The translations under genes and the position numbers were made by a program. The notes under the pieces were generated by a model. The model was not told the origin of the DNA. It was given only the letters and a program-made list of their open reading frames with translations, and searched no databases. This document shows, piece after piece, positions 18,511-26,099 of a DNA stretch of 64,000 nt. The DNA comes from Stenotrophomonas sp. ASS1. Its GTDB lineage: Bacteria > Pseudomonadota > Gammaproteobacteria > Xanthomonadales > Xanthomonadaceae. Positions within the stretch are counted from its first letter, which is position 1. Every line of letters starts with the position of its first letter. The stretch is taken from contig NZ_CP031167.1 in the NCBI RefSeq assembly GCF_004346925.1, positions 1,384,001 to 1,448,000 on the forward strand, written 5' to 3'.

Positions 18511-20097
18511 ATGTCCGCACAAGCTCCAGCCGCGCCCGGTGCTCCGGGCGCCCCGGCGGCGCCGGGTGCGGCCTCCGGGTTCCTGCCGCCCAGCGTCGCC
18601 CTGTGCACCGTCGGCCTGGCGATGGCGTCGTTCATGCAGGTGCTCGACACCACCATCGCCAACGTCTCGCTGCCGACCATCGCCGGTAACCTCGGCGCCA
18701 GTTCGCAGCAGGCGACCTGGGTCATCACCTCGTTCGCGGTCAGCACAGCCATCGCGCTGCCGCTGACCGGCTGGCTCAGCCGCCGCTTCGGCGAACGCAA
18801 GCTGTTCGTCTGGGCCACGCTGGCCTTCGTCATCACCTCGCTGCTGTGCGGCCTGGCGCAGAGCATGGGCATGCTGGTGCTGTCGCGTGCGCTGCAGGGT
18901 TTCGTGGCCGGCCCGATGTACCCGATCACGCAGTCGCTGCTGGTCTCGATCTATCCACGGGAGAAACGCGGGCAGGCACTGGCGCTGCTGGCGATGATCA
19001 CGGTGGTGGCGCCGATCTGCGGACCCATTCTCGGTGGCTGGATCACCGACAACTACAGCTGGGAATGGATCTTCCTGATCAATGTGCCGCTGGGCATCTT
19101 CGCTGCGCTCGTTGTGGGCAACCAGCTGAAGGGGCGCCCGGAGCACATCGAGAAGCCGAAGATGGACTACGTCGGCCTGGTCACCCTGGTGATCGGTGTC
19201 GGTGCGCTGCAGCTGGTGCTCGACCTGGGCAACGACGAGGACTGGTTCTCGTCCATGAAGATCGTGGTGCTGGCGTGCGTGGCCGTGGTCACGCTGACGG
19301 TGTTCCTGATCTGGGAACTGACCGACAAGGATCCGATTGTCGACCTGAAGCTGTTCCGGCATCGCAACTTCCGCGCCGGTACGCTGGCGATGGTGGTGGC
19401 CTACGCGGCGTTCTTCAGCGTGGCGTTGCTGATTCCACAGTGGTTGCAGCGTGACATGGGCTACACCGCGATCTGGGCGGGCCTGGCGACAGCGCCGATC
19501 GGCATCCTGCCGGTGATCATGACCCCGTTCGTGGGCAAGTATGCATCGCGCTTCGACATGCGCATGCTGGCTACGGTCGCGTTCATTGTGTTGTCGATGA
19601 CCAGCTTCCTGCGTTCGAACTTCAACCTGCAGGTGGACTACAACCATGTGGCGGGTGTGCAGCTGATCATGGGCATCGGCGTCGCGCTGTTCTTCATGCC
19701 GGTGCTGCAGATCCTGCTGTCGGACCTGGATGGACGCGAGATCGCGGCGGGCTCAGGCCTGGCCACCTTCCTGCGCACGCTGGGTGGCAGCTTCGCGGCG
19801 TCGCTGACGACGTGGCTGTGGGCGCGGCGCACCCAGGTGCACCATGCCGACCTGACCGAGCACATCTCGGTCTATCAGCCGGGCATGCAGGACCAGGTGA
19901 CAGCGATGGGGCAGGGCGACCTGCAACATGGCGCAGCGGTACTGAACAACATGATCAACCACCAGGCATCGCAGATGGGCTTCAACGACATCTTCTTCCT
20001 GCTGGGCTGGATCTTCCTGGCGATCATCGCGTTCCTGTGGCTGGCCAAGCCGCCGTTCGGCGCGGGTGCGGGTGCAGCCGCCGGTGGCGGACACTGA
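18511..20097 (+). CDS. emrB: EmrB, DHA2-family (14-TMS) MFS drug:H+ antiporter
   Basis: The 528-residue inner-membrane transporter has 14 predicted helices. Motif C-like and family motifs include MQVLDTTIANVSLPTIAGNLG in helix 1, GWLSRRFGERKLF between helices 2 and 3, and GPILGGWITDNYSWEWIFLINVP. The N-terminus before helix 1 is an Ala/Pro/Gly tail of about 25 residues and the C-terminus is Gly/Ala-rich. It exports hydrophobic compounds with proton import as part of EmrCAB. A strong terminator follows at 20128, closing the operon. Confidence 0.94.
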   Translation: MSAQAPAAPGAPGAPAAPGAASGFLPPSVALCTVGLAMASFMQVLDTTIANVSLPTIAGNLGASSQQATWVITSFAVSTAIALPLTGWLSRRFGERKLFVWATLAFVITSLLCGLAQSMGMLVLSRALQGFVAGPMYPITQSLLVSIYPREKRGQALALLAMITVVAPICGPILGGWITDNYSWEWIFLINVPLGIFAALVVGNQLKGRPEHIEKPKMDYVGLVTLVIGVGALQLVLDLGNDEDWFSSMKIVVLACVAVVTLTVFLIWELTDKDPIVDLKLFRHRNFRAGTLAMVVAYAAFFSVALLIPQWLQRDMGYTAIWAGLATAPIGILPVIMTPFVGKYASRFDMRMLATVAFIVLSMTSFLRSNFNLQVDYNHVAGVQLIMGIGVALFFMPVLQILLSDLDGREIAAGSGLATFLRTLGGSFAASLTTWLWARRTQVHHADLTEHISVYQPGMQDQVTAMGQGDLQHGAAVLNNMINHQASQMGFNDIFFLLGWIFLAIIAFLWLAKPPFGAGAGAAAGGGH

Positions 20098-20127
20098 AAC
20101 TCCCTGGAAACACGTGCTGTATTTTGA

Positions 20128-20150
20128 CCCCGCCGCAAGGCGGGGTTTTT
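20128..20150 (+). terminator. Intrinsic terminator after emrB
   Basis: CCCCGCC, loop GCAA, GGCGGGG and five T, 30 bp after the emrB stop. Confidence 0.9.
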
Positions 20151-20207
20151 GTTTGTGCACCGCGGGTCGCACGGGCCCTGCCGTTGGGATCGTGCCGCGG
20201 CGCAGGT

Positions 20208-20486
20208 TCAGCGCGTGCGATAGACGCGCTTGAACACCACCCGATCGCAGAACAATCGGGTGATGGCCCACATTCCCGCCACAAGTACGGCGCCGCATGT
20301 GAGCCAGCCAGCAGTGGCCTGCAATCGGCTGCCGACCAGTGCGCCGCAGATGATGGCGGCAACAAAGACCAGCATTACGGCCTCCTTCGATGCGCCGTAG
20401 TGGACCTCGGCCTGGCATCCCACGCATACGCGTACGCCGTGGTTCGAGCCGGTATGGCAGTGAGGGCAGATGATGCTGCGCTGCAT
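20208..20486 (-). CDS. Small zinc-ribbon membrane protein, 92 aa, unknown function
   Basis: The N-terminus holds two Cys pairs (CPHCH near residue 8 and CVGCQ near residue 22) that make a zinc-ribbon-like knuckle. Two hydrophobic helices follow (about residues 37-53 and 58-80), and the C-terminus is basic (FKRVYRTR). AAGGACG precedes the ATG. The layout, a small cytosolic zinc finger tethered to two membrane spans, is common among uncharacterised membrane proteins, and no function can be assigned. It lies alone between the emr operon end and the first tRNA-Leu. Confidence 0.75.
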   Translation of the reverse strand: MQRSIICPHCHTGSNHGVRVCVGCQAEVHYGASKEAVMLVFVAAIICGALVGSRLQATAGWLTCGAVLVAGMWAITRLFCDRVVFKRVYRTR

Positions 20487-20772
20487 GGGTGCGTCCTTTG
20501 GGGAAGGGGGAGGGCGCTGGTCAGGTCGTGGCGATACACCTGCAACCGGCTTCTGTAAATCTGCCTTCCACCGAAAAGGAATCGGGTAAATCTCGACTAG
20601 GAAAAGTACGAATTGAACGGCTAAAGTGAAATGCGCCCCAAAAGGAGGCCGTTCAAGGTCTGGTAACGACGCGCCGGGAGGAGGTATGCCGCAGCAGGCG
20701 ACTGCCGGGTGGTGCTAGATACGACAGTTCCAGCGGTAGATGCGATGCCAGGCTCGCCAAACCCCGGAAACG
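20487..20772. other. Intergenic stretch without recognised gene
   Basis: No convincing coding frame or RNA gene is visible. The segment 20570-20640 is richer in A/T than its surroundings and probably holds the promoter of nothing obvious on the plus strand. A ten-codon frame at 20686 directly abuts AGGAGGT and is rejected below. Confidence 0.5.
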
Positions 20773-20795
20773 AAAAAACCCGCTTTCGCGGGTTT
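20773..20795 (-). terminator. Terminator of the first tRNA-Leu
   Basis: CCCGC-TTTC-GCGGG with a six-A run (20773-20778) reads as a T-run on the minus strand, just beyond the tRNA 3' end. Confidence 0.85.
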
Positions 20796-20810
20796 GATCA
20801 TCTTGAGTCG

Positions 20811-20895
<85 letters not shown>

Positions 20896-20909
20896 GACTC
20901 AGGAGATGA

Positions 20910-20938
20910 ATTGTGCGGGACGGCAGAGAGTGTGTCAA
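20910..20938 (-). promoter_or_regulatory. Sigma-70 promoter of tRNA-Leu copy 1
   Basis: On the minus strand TTGACA (20938-20933) and CACAAT (20915-20910) are 17 bp apart, with the tRNA 5' end 15 bp downstream. Copies 2 and 3 have the same TTGACA-17-CAnAAT layout. Confidence 0.85.
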
Positions 20939-20945
20939 CAACATT

Positions 20946-21845
20946 TCACACATTTTTCTGTGGCCGTACGCCCAGGTGAAGCAGCAGGCTGCGCATCGCC
21001 GGTGACAGCTGCGCCCATCCGGCGAAACAGGCGCACAGGCGGCGCTGTGCCCACGCATCTGCAAGCGGAACCGCAACAGTACGGGTATTGCGTCGATGCT
21101 GGCGCGCAATGGTACGCGGCACGATGCCGACACCAATGCCGTAGCCGACCATGATGCACACGCCTTCGAACGTCTTCATGCGGATGCGCACGTCCAGGCG
21201 TCGCCCGATGTCGCGTGCCTGGTCTTCGATGTAGGCCTGCAGTGCATTGCCATCGGCCAGGGCAACGAAGGTCCCGCCGGCTACCTCGGTGAAGGCCACG
21301 CTGCGCCGTGAGGCGAGGCGGTGGTCTTCGGGCAACAGCATCACCAGCGGATCTTCGGCGACCACATGCTGCTGCAGACCGGCAGCGTCGACGGCATCGC
21401 TGATGATGCCCGCCTCGGCCTGGCCAGCACTGATCGCACGCACGACTTCAGGGCTGGTGCGCTCCAGCAGTTCCACGTGCAGGCGCGGGCGTTCGGCCAG
21501 CCATGGTGCGAGCCGCGAAGGCAGGTAGTTGGTCAGCGCTGCGGTGTTGGCATACAGATGCAGGGTGCCGCGCGCACCGTGCGCGAACGCCTGCAGTTCA
21601 CCGCGCAGCTGTGCCTGCTGCTGCAGGATCAAGCGTGCATGGTGGGCGAGCGCGGCACCGGCTTCGGTCAGGCTGACGCCGCGTGGGTGCCGGTTCAACA
21701 GCGGGGTACCGGCATCGGCTTCGATCGTGCGCAGGCGCTCACTGGCTGAGCCCAGTGCCAGGTTTGCCTGCGCGGCACCGGCCGTGATGCTGCCCGCCTC
21801 GGCAATGGCCAGGAACAGGCGCAGGTCGGCGATATCCATCCGCAT
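20946..21845 (-). CDS. LysR-family transcriptional regulator
   Basis: The 299-residue regulator has an N-terminal winged helix-turn-helix (DLRLFLAIAEAGSITAGAAQANLALGSASERLRTIEADAG), followed by a LysR substrate domain (about residues 90-290). It is divergent from the TauE/SafE-type exporter gene with 99 bp between starts, and an 8-bp inverted repeat lies between them. The usual reading of that arrangement is that it controls the exporter. MDIADL at 21839 is an alternative start. Its C-terminal end lies only a few bases from the tRNA-Leu promoter. Confidence 0.92.
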   Translation of the reverse strand: MRMDIADLRLFLAIAEAGSITAGAAQANLALGSASERLRTIEADAGTPLLNRHPRGVSLTEAGAALAHHARLILQQQAQLRGELQAFAHGARGTLHLYANTAALTNYLPSRLAPWLAERPRLHVELLERTSPEVVRAISAGQAEAGIISDAVDAAGLQQHVVAEDPLVMLLPEDHRLASRRSVAFTEVAGGTFVALADGNALQAYIEDQARDIGRRLDVRIRMKTFEGVCIMVGYGIGVGIVPRTIARQHRRNTRTVAVPLADAWAQRRLCACFAGWAQLSPAMRSLLLHLGVRPQKNV

Positions 21846-21870
21846 GTGATGCCCTCATCGCAACGCCTGA

Positions 21871-21891
21871 GCCTTCGGATCAGCCGAAGGC
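21871..21891. promoter_or_regulatory. Inverted repeat between the LysR and TauE/SafE genes
   Basis: GCCTTCGG-ATCAG-CCGAAGGC, an 8-bp perfect inverted repeat in the divergent promoter region, is a candidate LysR binding site, although it lacks the common T-N11-A form. Confidence 0.4.
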
Positions 21892-21944
21892 GAGGCCGGG
21901 AAGACCGCATTGTGCGCCGAGCGGCCGGCCGATCCAATGAAGGC

Positions 21945-22691
21945 ATGAATGAATCGATGTACTTCTACGTGCTGCTGGTGGTGGTGTTCGTGCTGGCCGG
22001 TGTGGTCAAGGGCGTGACCGGCATGGGGTTGCCGACAGTGGCGATGGGTCTGCTCGGTGGCGCGCTGTCGCCGGTGGCGGCGGCATCGATGCTGTTCATC
22101 CCCACCTTCGTCACCAATGCGTGGCAGCTGTTGTCCGGCCCCTCACTGGGCCACATCGTGCGGCGCCTGTGGCCGATGATGCTGGCCGTGGTGGTGGTGA
22201 CGCTGGGCTCGGCAGCGCTGCTGGTGCGGGTCGATCGCACCTGGTCACGTGTTGCGCTGGGCGTTGCGCTGGTGGTTTATGCGGCCTATGCCCTGCTTGC
22301 GCCGGTGTTCCGCGTGCCGCAGCGGCGCGAGCGATGGCTGGGGCCGCTGGTGGGGGCGTTGTCGGGTGTGGTGACCGGCGCCACCGGCGTGTTCGTGATG
22401 CCGGCGGTGCCGTACCTGCAGTCGCTGGGATTGCAGCGCGAGGAGCTGGTGCAGGCGCTGGGGCTGGCGTTCACTGTGTCGACGATTTCGCTGACCACTG
22501 GCCTGGTGCTGCACGGCGCATTCGGCATCCAGCAGCTGGGGCTGAGTACGCTGGCGGTGCTGCCGGCATTGCTGGGCATGTGGCTGGGGCAGGTGATCCG
22601 GCAGCGCATCAGTGCGCGGGTGTTCCGCGCCTGCTTCCTGGGTTTCCTGCTGCTGCTCGGACTGGAGCTGGTGCTGCGGCCGCTGTTGTGA
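21945..22691 (+). CDS. TauE/SafE-family membrane exporter
   Basis: The 248-residue membrane protein has about eight helices in two related halves, each starting with a glycine-rich turn. The first is LAGVVKGVTGMGLPTVAMGLLGG and the second LVGALSGVVTGATGVFVMPAVPYLQSLG; the paired G-x-T-G loops are the TauE/SafE signature. Substrates for the family are sulfite, sulfoacetate and related organic anions; which one applies here is unknown. The start at 21945 (MNESMYFYV) is taken as the first plausible codon after AAGG. The divergent LysR gene is the probable regulator. Confidence 0.88.
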   Translation: MNESMYFYVLLVVVFVLAGVVKGVTGMGLPTVAMGLLGGALSPVAAASMLFIPTFVTNAWQLLSGPSLGHIVRRLWPMMLAVVVVTLGSAALLVRVDRTWSRVALGVALVVYAAYALLAPVFRVPQRRERWLGPLVGALSGVVTGATGVFVMPAVPYLQSLGLQREELVQALGLAFTVSTISLTTGLVLHGAFGIQQLGLSTLAVLPALLGMWLGQVIRQRISARVFRACFLGFLLLLGLELVLRPLL

Positions 22692-22731
22692 TGCCGGCCG
22701 CCGGTCGCGGCGATGCCGAATCACGGGCATG

Positions 22732-22756
22732 AAAAAACCCGCTTTCGCGGGTTTTT
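22732..22756. terminator. Bidirectional terminator between the exporter and tRNA-Leu copy 2
   Basis: CCCGC-TTTC-GCGGG flanked by six A and five T. It ends both the plus-strand exporter transcript and the minus-strand tRNA. Confidence 0.88.
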
Positions 22757-22769
22757 CTCATTCTCGACG

Positions 22770-22854
<85 letters not shown>

Positions 22855-22867
22855 GTCGAGGAGCGAG

Positions 22868-22896
22868 ATTATGGGGTGTTGTTACGGGGGTGTCAA
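22868..22896 (-). promoter_or_regulatory. Sigma-70 promoter of tRNA-Leu copy 2
   Basis: Minus-strand TTGACA (22896-22891), 17-bp spacer, CATAAT (22873-22868). Confidence 0.85.
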
Positions 22897-23804
22897 CACT
22901 TTTGGTCGTGTTCGGCGTCACTCGCTGTGCCGCCCTGCATTCCGCCCGCCCGCAGCAGGTTCATGCCGGCGACGGCGCCGAGGATCGCCGCGCTGCCCAT
23001 CCATTGGGCCGGCCCCAGCACATGGCCGAATGCCGCCGCATCGATGGCAATGGCGATGACCGGGTAGAGGAAGGACAGGACGCCAACCAGCAGGGTCGGT
23101 AGTTTCTTCAGGGCTGAGTACAACAGCGTCGACATCATGCCAGTATGCACGAAGCCCAGCGTCAGCAGCAGTGCCCATCCATGCGACGGAGCGTCGCCCG
23201 GCCAGCGCGCGAAGGGCAGCAGCAACAGGCTGCCCATCAGGAGCTGCACCGTTACGACCACGGGCGTGGGCACGTCCACCAGTCGTTTGCCGATGGCTGC
23301 GGCAATGGCGTAGAGGAGGGCGGCCGCCAGCGCCAGCAGAATGCCAGTGAAGTAGTTGGCCGAAGGGGTGGTGCCTGAGGGGGTGGCAACAACGATCATC
23401 ACCACGCCGCCGAAGGCCAGCAGCAGCCAGCCCCACTGAGCGGGGCGTGGGCGTTCGCCGAAGGCCAGCACGCCAAGGGCCACCAGCAGGAACGGTTGGG
23501 TGTGATAGGTGACGGTCACCACGCCGATCGACGCATACGGGTAGGCGGAGAACAGGCAGATCCAGTTGAGGGTCAGGGCTGCACCGCCAGCGAGAATCCA
23601 GGGTAGGCAGCGCCGCTTGCGCGCATCCCCTAACGGCAGGCGCAGTGCGACGCAGGCCAGCAGCATGGCCAGTCCGCCCAGCAGGCAGCGCCAGAACACC
23701 ACGGTCGGCGCGGGCAGTCCGGTTTCCACCACGAACCAACCCACGCTGCCGGATATCACCATCGCTGCCGCCATCTGCAACGCGCCAACGCGGATGGACT
23801 GCAT
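22893..23804 (-). CDS. DMT-superfamily EamA-type permease
   Basis: The 303-residue protein has ten predicted transmembrane helices in two EamA repeats (about residues 8-140 and 155-290). Repeat-typical stretches are FWRCLLGGLAMLLACVALRL and SYLYP-like VLSFLYPVIAIAIDAAAFG. Substrates cannot be read from sequence; amino acids or metabolites are usual. The start at 23804 (MQSIRVGA) is chosen for its GGAGG site; a longer frame to 23885 would run through the operators. The final codons overlap the tRNA-Leu promoter. It is divergent from an XRE-cupin regulator with shared operator-like sites. Confidence 0.9.
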   Translation of the reverse strand: MQSIRVGALQMAAAMVISGSVGWFVVETGLPAPTVVFWRCLLGGLAMLLACVALRLPLGDARKRRCLPWILAGGAALTLNWICLFSAYPYASIGVVTVTYHTQPFLLVALGVLAFGERPRPAQWGWLLLAFGGVVMIVVATPSGTTPSANYFTGILLALAAALLYAIAAAIGKRLVDVPTPVVVTVQLLMGSLLLLPFARWPGDAPSHGWALLLTLGFVHTGMMSTLLYSALKKLPTLLVGVLSFLYPVIAIAIDAAAFGHVLGPAQWMGSAAILGAVAGMNLLRAGGMQGGTASDAEHDQKC

Positions 23805-23819
23805 GCCACCTCCAGCGGT

Positions 23820-23892
23820 GTTCGATATGTCGAACGATTGGCCGCTAAGATAGAAGTGATCACTAGTGTTCGTCAAGTCGAACATTCGTTCG
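23820..23892. promoter_or_regulatory. GTTCG...CGAAC operator array between the DMT permease and XRE regulator genes
   Basis: Three related sites occur in 73 bp: GTTCGATATGTCGAAC (23820-23835), GTTCGTCAAGTCGAAC (23868-23883) and an overlapping palindrome CGAAC-ATTC-GTTCG (23879-23892). The first and third share the continuation GTTCGATATG. They flank the divergent starts and are the likely binding sites of the adjacent XRE protein. Confidence 0.7.
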
Positions 23893-23905
23893 ATATGGAG
23901 TATTC

Positions 23906-24466
23906 ATGTCTTCATCCAAGTTCGCGCCCATTGATGTCCTCGCCCGTGCCCTCAGGCGGGAGCGCGAGCATTTGGGGGTGTCTGTTTCTGAGCTGGCCAA
24001 GCGGGCTGGCGTTGCCAAGTCCACGCTTTCCCAGCTGGAGGCTGGTATTGGCAATCCCAGCCTTGAAACGCTGTGGGCGCTGGCCTCGGCTCTGGAGGTT
24101 CAGGTATCGCAGCTGATCGCTCCGCCGCAGCAGCCGGTGCAGGTGATACGTGCTGGAGAGGGCGCTCGTTTGGCCTCCGAGCAGGCTGATTACGTCGTGC
24201 ATCTGCTGGCCGCGTGCCCCGCGGGGGCGCGCCGCGATATCTATCGGGTCGTGGTCGAGCCTGCATCCATCCGTGAATCCGCACCGCATCCGCCGGGAAC
24301 GGTGGAGCACGTGGTGCTATGCAGTGGCCGCGCGCGCTTGGGGCCAGTGGGGCAGTGCGTCGAACTGGGGGCGGGCGACTACATCAGCTATGCGGCCGAT
24401 GTCGCGCATGTGCTGGAGGCGATGTCGGAACCGGTCACCGCGGTGATGTTGATCGAGCATCGCTGA
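23906..24466 (+). CDS. XRE-family regulator with C-terminal cupin domain
   Basis: The 186-residue protein has an N-terminal helix-turn-helix (LARALRREREHLGVSVSELAKRAGVAKSTLSQLEAGIGNPS, residues 11-51) and a small cupin (about residues 80-180, with HPPGTVEHVVLCSGRARLG). This two-domain layout is common in repressors that sense small metabolites. It is divergent from the EamA permease, with three similar palindromes between them, so it probably controls the permease and itself. TATGGAG precedes the ATG at good spacing. Confidence 0.9.
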   Translation: MSSSKFAPIDVLARALRREREHLGVSVSELAKRAGVAKSTLSQLEAGIGNPSLETLWALASALEVQVSQLIAPPQQPVQVIRAGEGARLASEQADYVVHLLAACPAGARRDIYRVVVEPASIRESAPHPPGTVEHVVLCSGRARLGPVGQCVELGAGDYISYAADVAHVLEAMSEPVTAVMLIEHR

Positions 24467-24545
24467 ACCCGGACGACCGGAACGCTGGTAAGAGAATCCC
24501 TGCCGACATCCATGCTGGAGTGGTGGTGCCTGATGGAGCGTGGAA

Positions 24546-25370
24546 ATGACTGAGAAGGCTTCGCCAGGTGACTGGGTCAAGCGCGGGGAGGGTGACGGTG
24601 GCATTGAGCGCATCGAGGCGTTCTTCGAAGGCCACGGTTACGCGCCTCATCGACATGACACTTATGCCATCGGATTCACGCTGGCTGGGGTGCAGAGTTT
24701 CCAGTATCAGCGCTCACGGCGGCACGGCGTGCCTGGATCGGTGCTCGTGCTGCATCCTGATGAACTGCACGATGGTGAGGCGGGCACGGCCGCCGGATTC
24801 CGCTACAGGATGGCCTATGTCTCACCTTGGCAGGTGCAACAGGTGCTTGGCGGTGCGCCGCTTCCCTTCGTGCAGGGGGGGGTATCCAGCGACCCTCGCC
24901 TGAGGGCCGCGATTCTGCCTCTACTGGCGCACCTACAGGCCTGCCTGGATCCCATGGAAGAGGCTGACGCGCTCTATGATCTATCGCACAGCCTTGTCGC
25001 GGTGGCCGGGCGCCCGCGTGCCATGCGCAGGCCCGATGCGGCCGGGGTGGAGCGGGCCCGCGCTTACCTGATGGACAGGCTCGGACAGCAGGTGACCTTG
25101 GATGCGCTGGAGCAGGTCAGCGACATGGATCGCTGGCAGCTGAGTCGTGATTTTCGCGCGCTGCTGGGTACCAGCCCCTATCGGTTCCTGACACTTCGGC
25201 GGCTCGACAGGGTGCGCAGGGCCCTGCTGGCCGGGCAATCAATCGCCTCGGCTGCACTCGATACGGGCTTCTTCGATCAGAGCCACATGGCGCGGCAGTT
25301 CCTGCTTGCCTACGGGGTCACGCCTGCGCTGTGGCTCAAGCGGATGGGCATGCGCGGCCGGCGCCGTTGA
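24546..25370 (+). CDS. AraC-family regulator with AraC-ligand cupin domain
   Basis: The 274-residue protein has an N-terminal sensor of the AraC-binding cupin class (GYAPHRHDTYAIGFTLAGVQ, then LVLHPDELHDGEAG, then YRMAYVSP). A C-terminal double HTH follows (VTLDALEQVSDMDRWQLSRDFRALLGTSPYRFLTLRRLD, then SIASAALDTGFFDQSHMARQFLLAYG). The start at 24546 is preferred because GGAG lies nine bases upstream; a GTG at 24540 is also in frame. It is codirectional with the XRE gene and the small cupin gene downstream. Homologues commonly regulate LysE or EamA exporters, which fits the neighbourhood but is inference. Confidence 0.9.
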   Translation: MTEKASPGDWVKRGEGDGGIERIEAFFEGHGYAPHRHDTYAIGFTLAGVQSFQYQRSRRHGVPGSVLVLHPDELHDGEAGTAAGFRYRMAYVSPWQVQQVLGGAPLPFVQGGVSSDPRLRAAILPLLAHLQACLDPMEEADALYDLSHSLVAVAGRPRAMRRPDAAGVERARAYLMDRLGQQVTLDALEQVSDMDRWQLSRDFRALLGTSPYRFLTLRRLDRVRRALLAGQSIASAALDTGFFDQSHMARQFLLAYGVTPALWLKRMGMRGRRR

Positions 25371-25445
25371 TCGTTGCACGATCGTACAAGAACCCCACGG
25401 CGGAGTTTTCCATGCTTCCTCTTCCATGTCGCCAAGAGCATCCGC

Positions 25446-25832
25446 ATGTCACACCTTGATCCCTCTCCGCTGCCCCAGCCGGTCTCGCTTGCCCTGAAAT
25501 TTGCGCTGTTTACCGAACAGTGGGCACCCAAGGTCATCGCCGAGATGAATGACTACCAGTTCAAGATCGTACGCATCGAGGGCGTATTCGTATGGCACGT
25601 GCACGCCGACACTGATGAGGCGTTCCTGGTGGTTGAGGGAGAGCTGCGCATCGAATTCCGCGACGGGCACATCCTGCTGCGACGAGGCGAACTGTACGTC
25701 GTGCCTAAAGGGGTGGAGCACAGAACCTGTGCCGATCACGAAGTGTGGTTGATGCTGGTCGAGCCGCGAGGCGTGCTCAATACGGGCGATTCGCGCGGCG
25801 AGCGCACCGCGCAGAACGATGTCTGGATATGA
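25446..25832 (+). CDS. Small cupin-domain protein
   Basis: The 128-residue protein is a single cupin barrel. Motif 1 (FVWHVHADTDEAFLVVEGELRIEF) carries the usual metal ligands His, His and Glu; motif 2 (GELYVVPKGVEHRTCAD) carries the fourth His. It could be a mannose-6-phosphate-isomerase-like or sensor cupin. With no accessory domain the reaction cannot be named. The start at 25446 (MSHLDPS) has only a weak AAGAG site. It is separated from the upstream AraC gene by 75 bp and from the third tRNA-Leu by a strong terminator. Confidence 0.85.
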   Translation: MSHLDPSPLPQPVSLALKFALFTEQWAPKVIAEMNDYQFKIVRIEGVFVWHVHADTDEAFLVVEGELRIEFRDGHILLRRGELYVVPKGVEHRTCADHEVWLMLVEPRGVLNTGDSRGERTAQNDVWI

Positions 25833-25851
25833 GGCGGAGGCGCCGGACAAC

Positions 25852-25877
25852 AAAAAACCCCTGATCGCTCAGGGGTT
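25852..25877. terminator. Terminator between the cupin gene and tRNA-Leu copy 3
   Basis: AACCCCTGA-TCGC-TCAGGGGTT with six A on the left. It is best on the minus strand, serving tRNA-Leu copy 3; the plus strand has a weaker T tail. Confidence 0.82.
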
Positions 25878-25886
25878 CTTTATCAG

Positions 25887-25971
<85 letters not shown>

Positions 25972-25985
25972 GTTCCAGAGGCGCA

Positions 25986-26014
25986 ATTGTGAAGATGAAT
26001 CCCCAGGCTGTCAA
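25986..26014 (-). promoter_or_regulatory. Sigma-70 promoter of tRNA-Leu copy 3
   Basis: Minus-strand TTGACA (26014-26009), 17-bp spacer, CACAAT (25991-25986). Confidence 0.85.
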
Positions 26015-26099
26015 CGACTTCCTGAATATTTTTCATGCAAGGCCTTCAAGACAGCCGCTGACCCGTTCTGCACGCCGTCAGCGGCTACCATGTAGGGCG

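Noticed and set aside
20686-20718. Ten-codon frame after a perfect AGGAGGT
   Set aside because: AGGAGGT touches the ATG, leaving no room for ribosome spacing, and nothing downstream explains a leader peptide.
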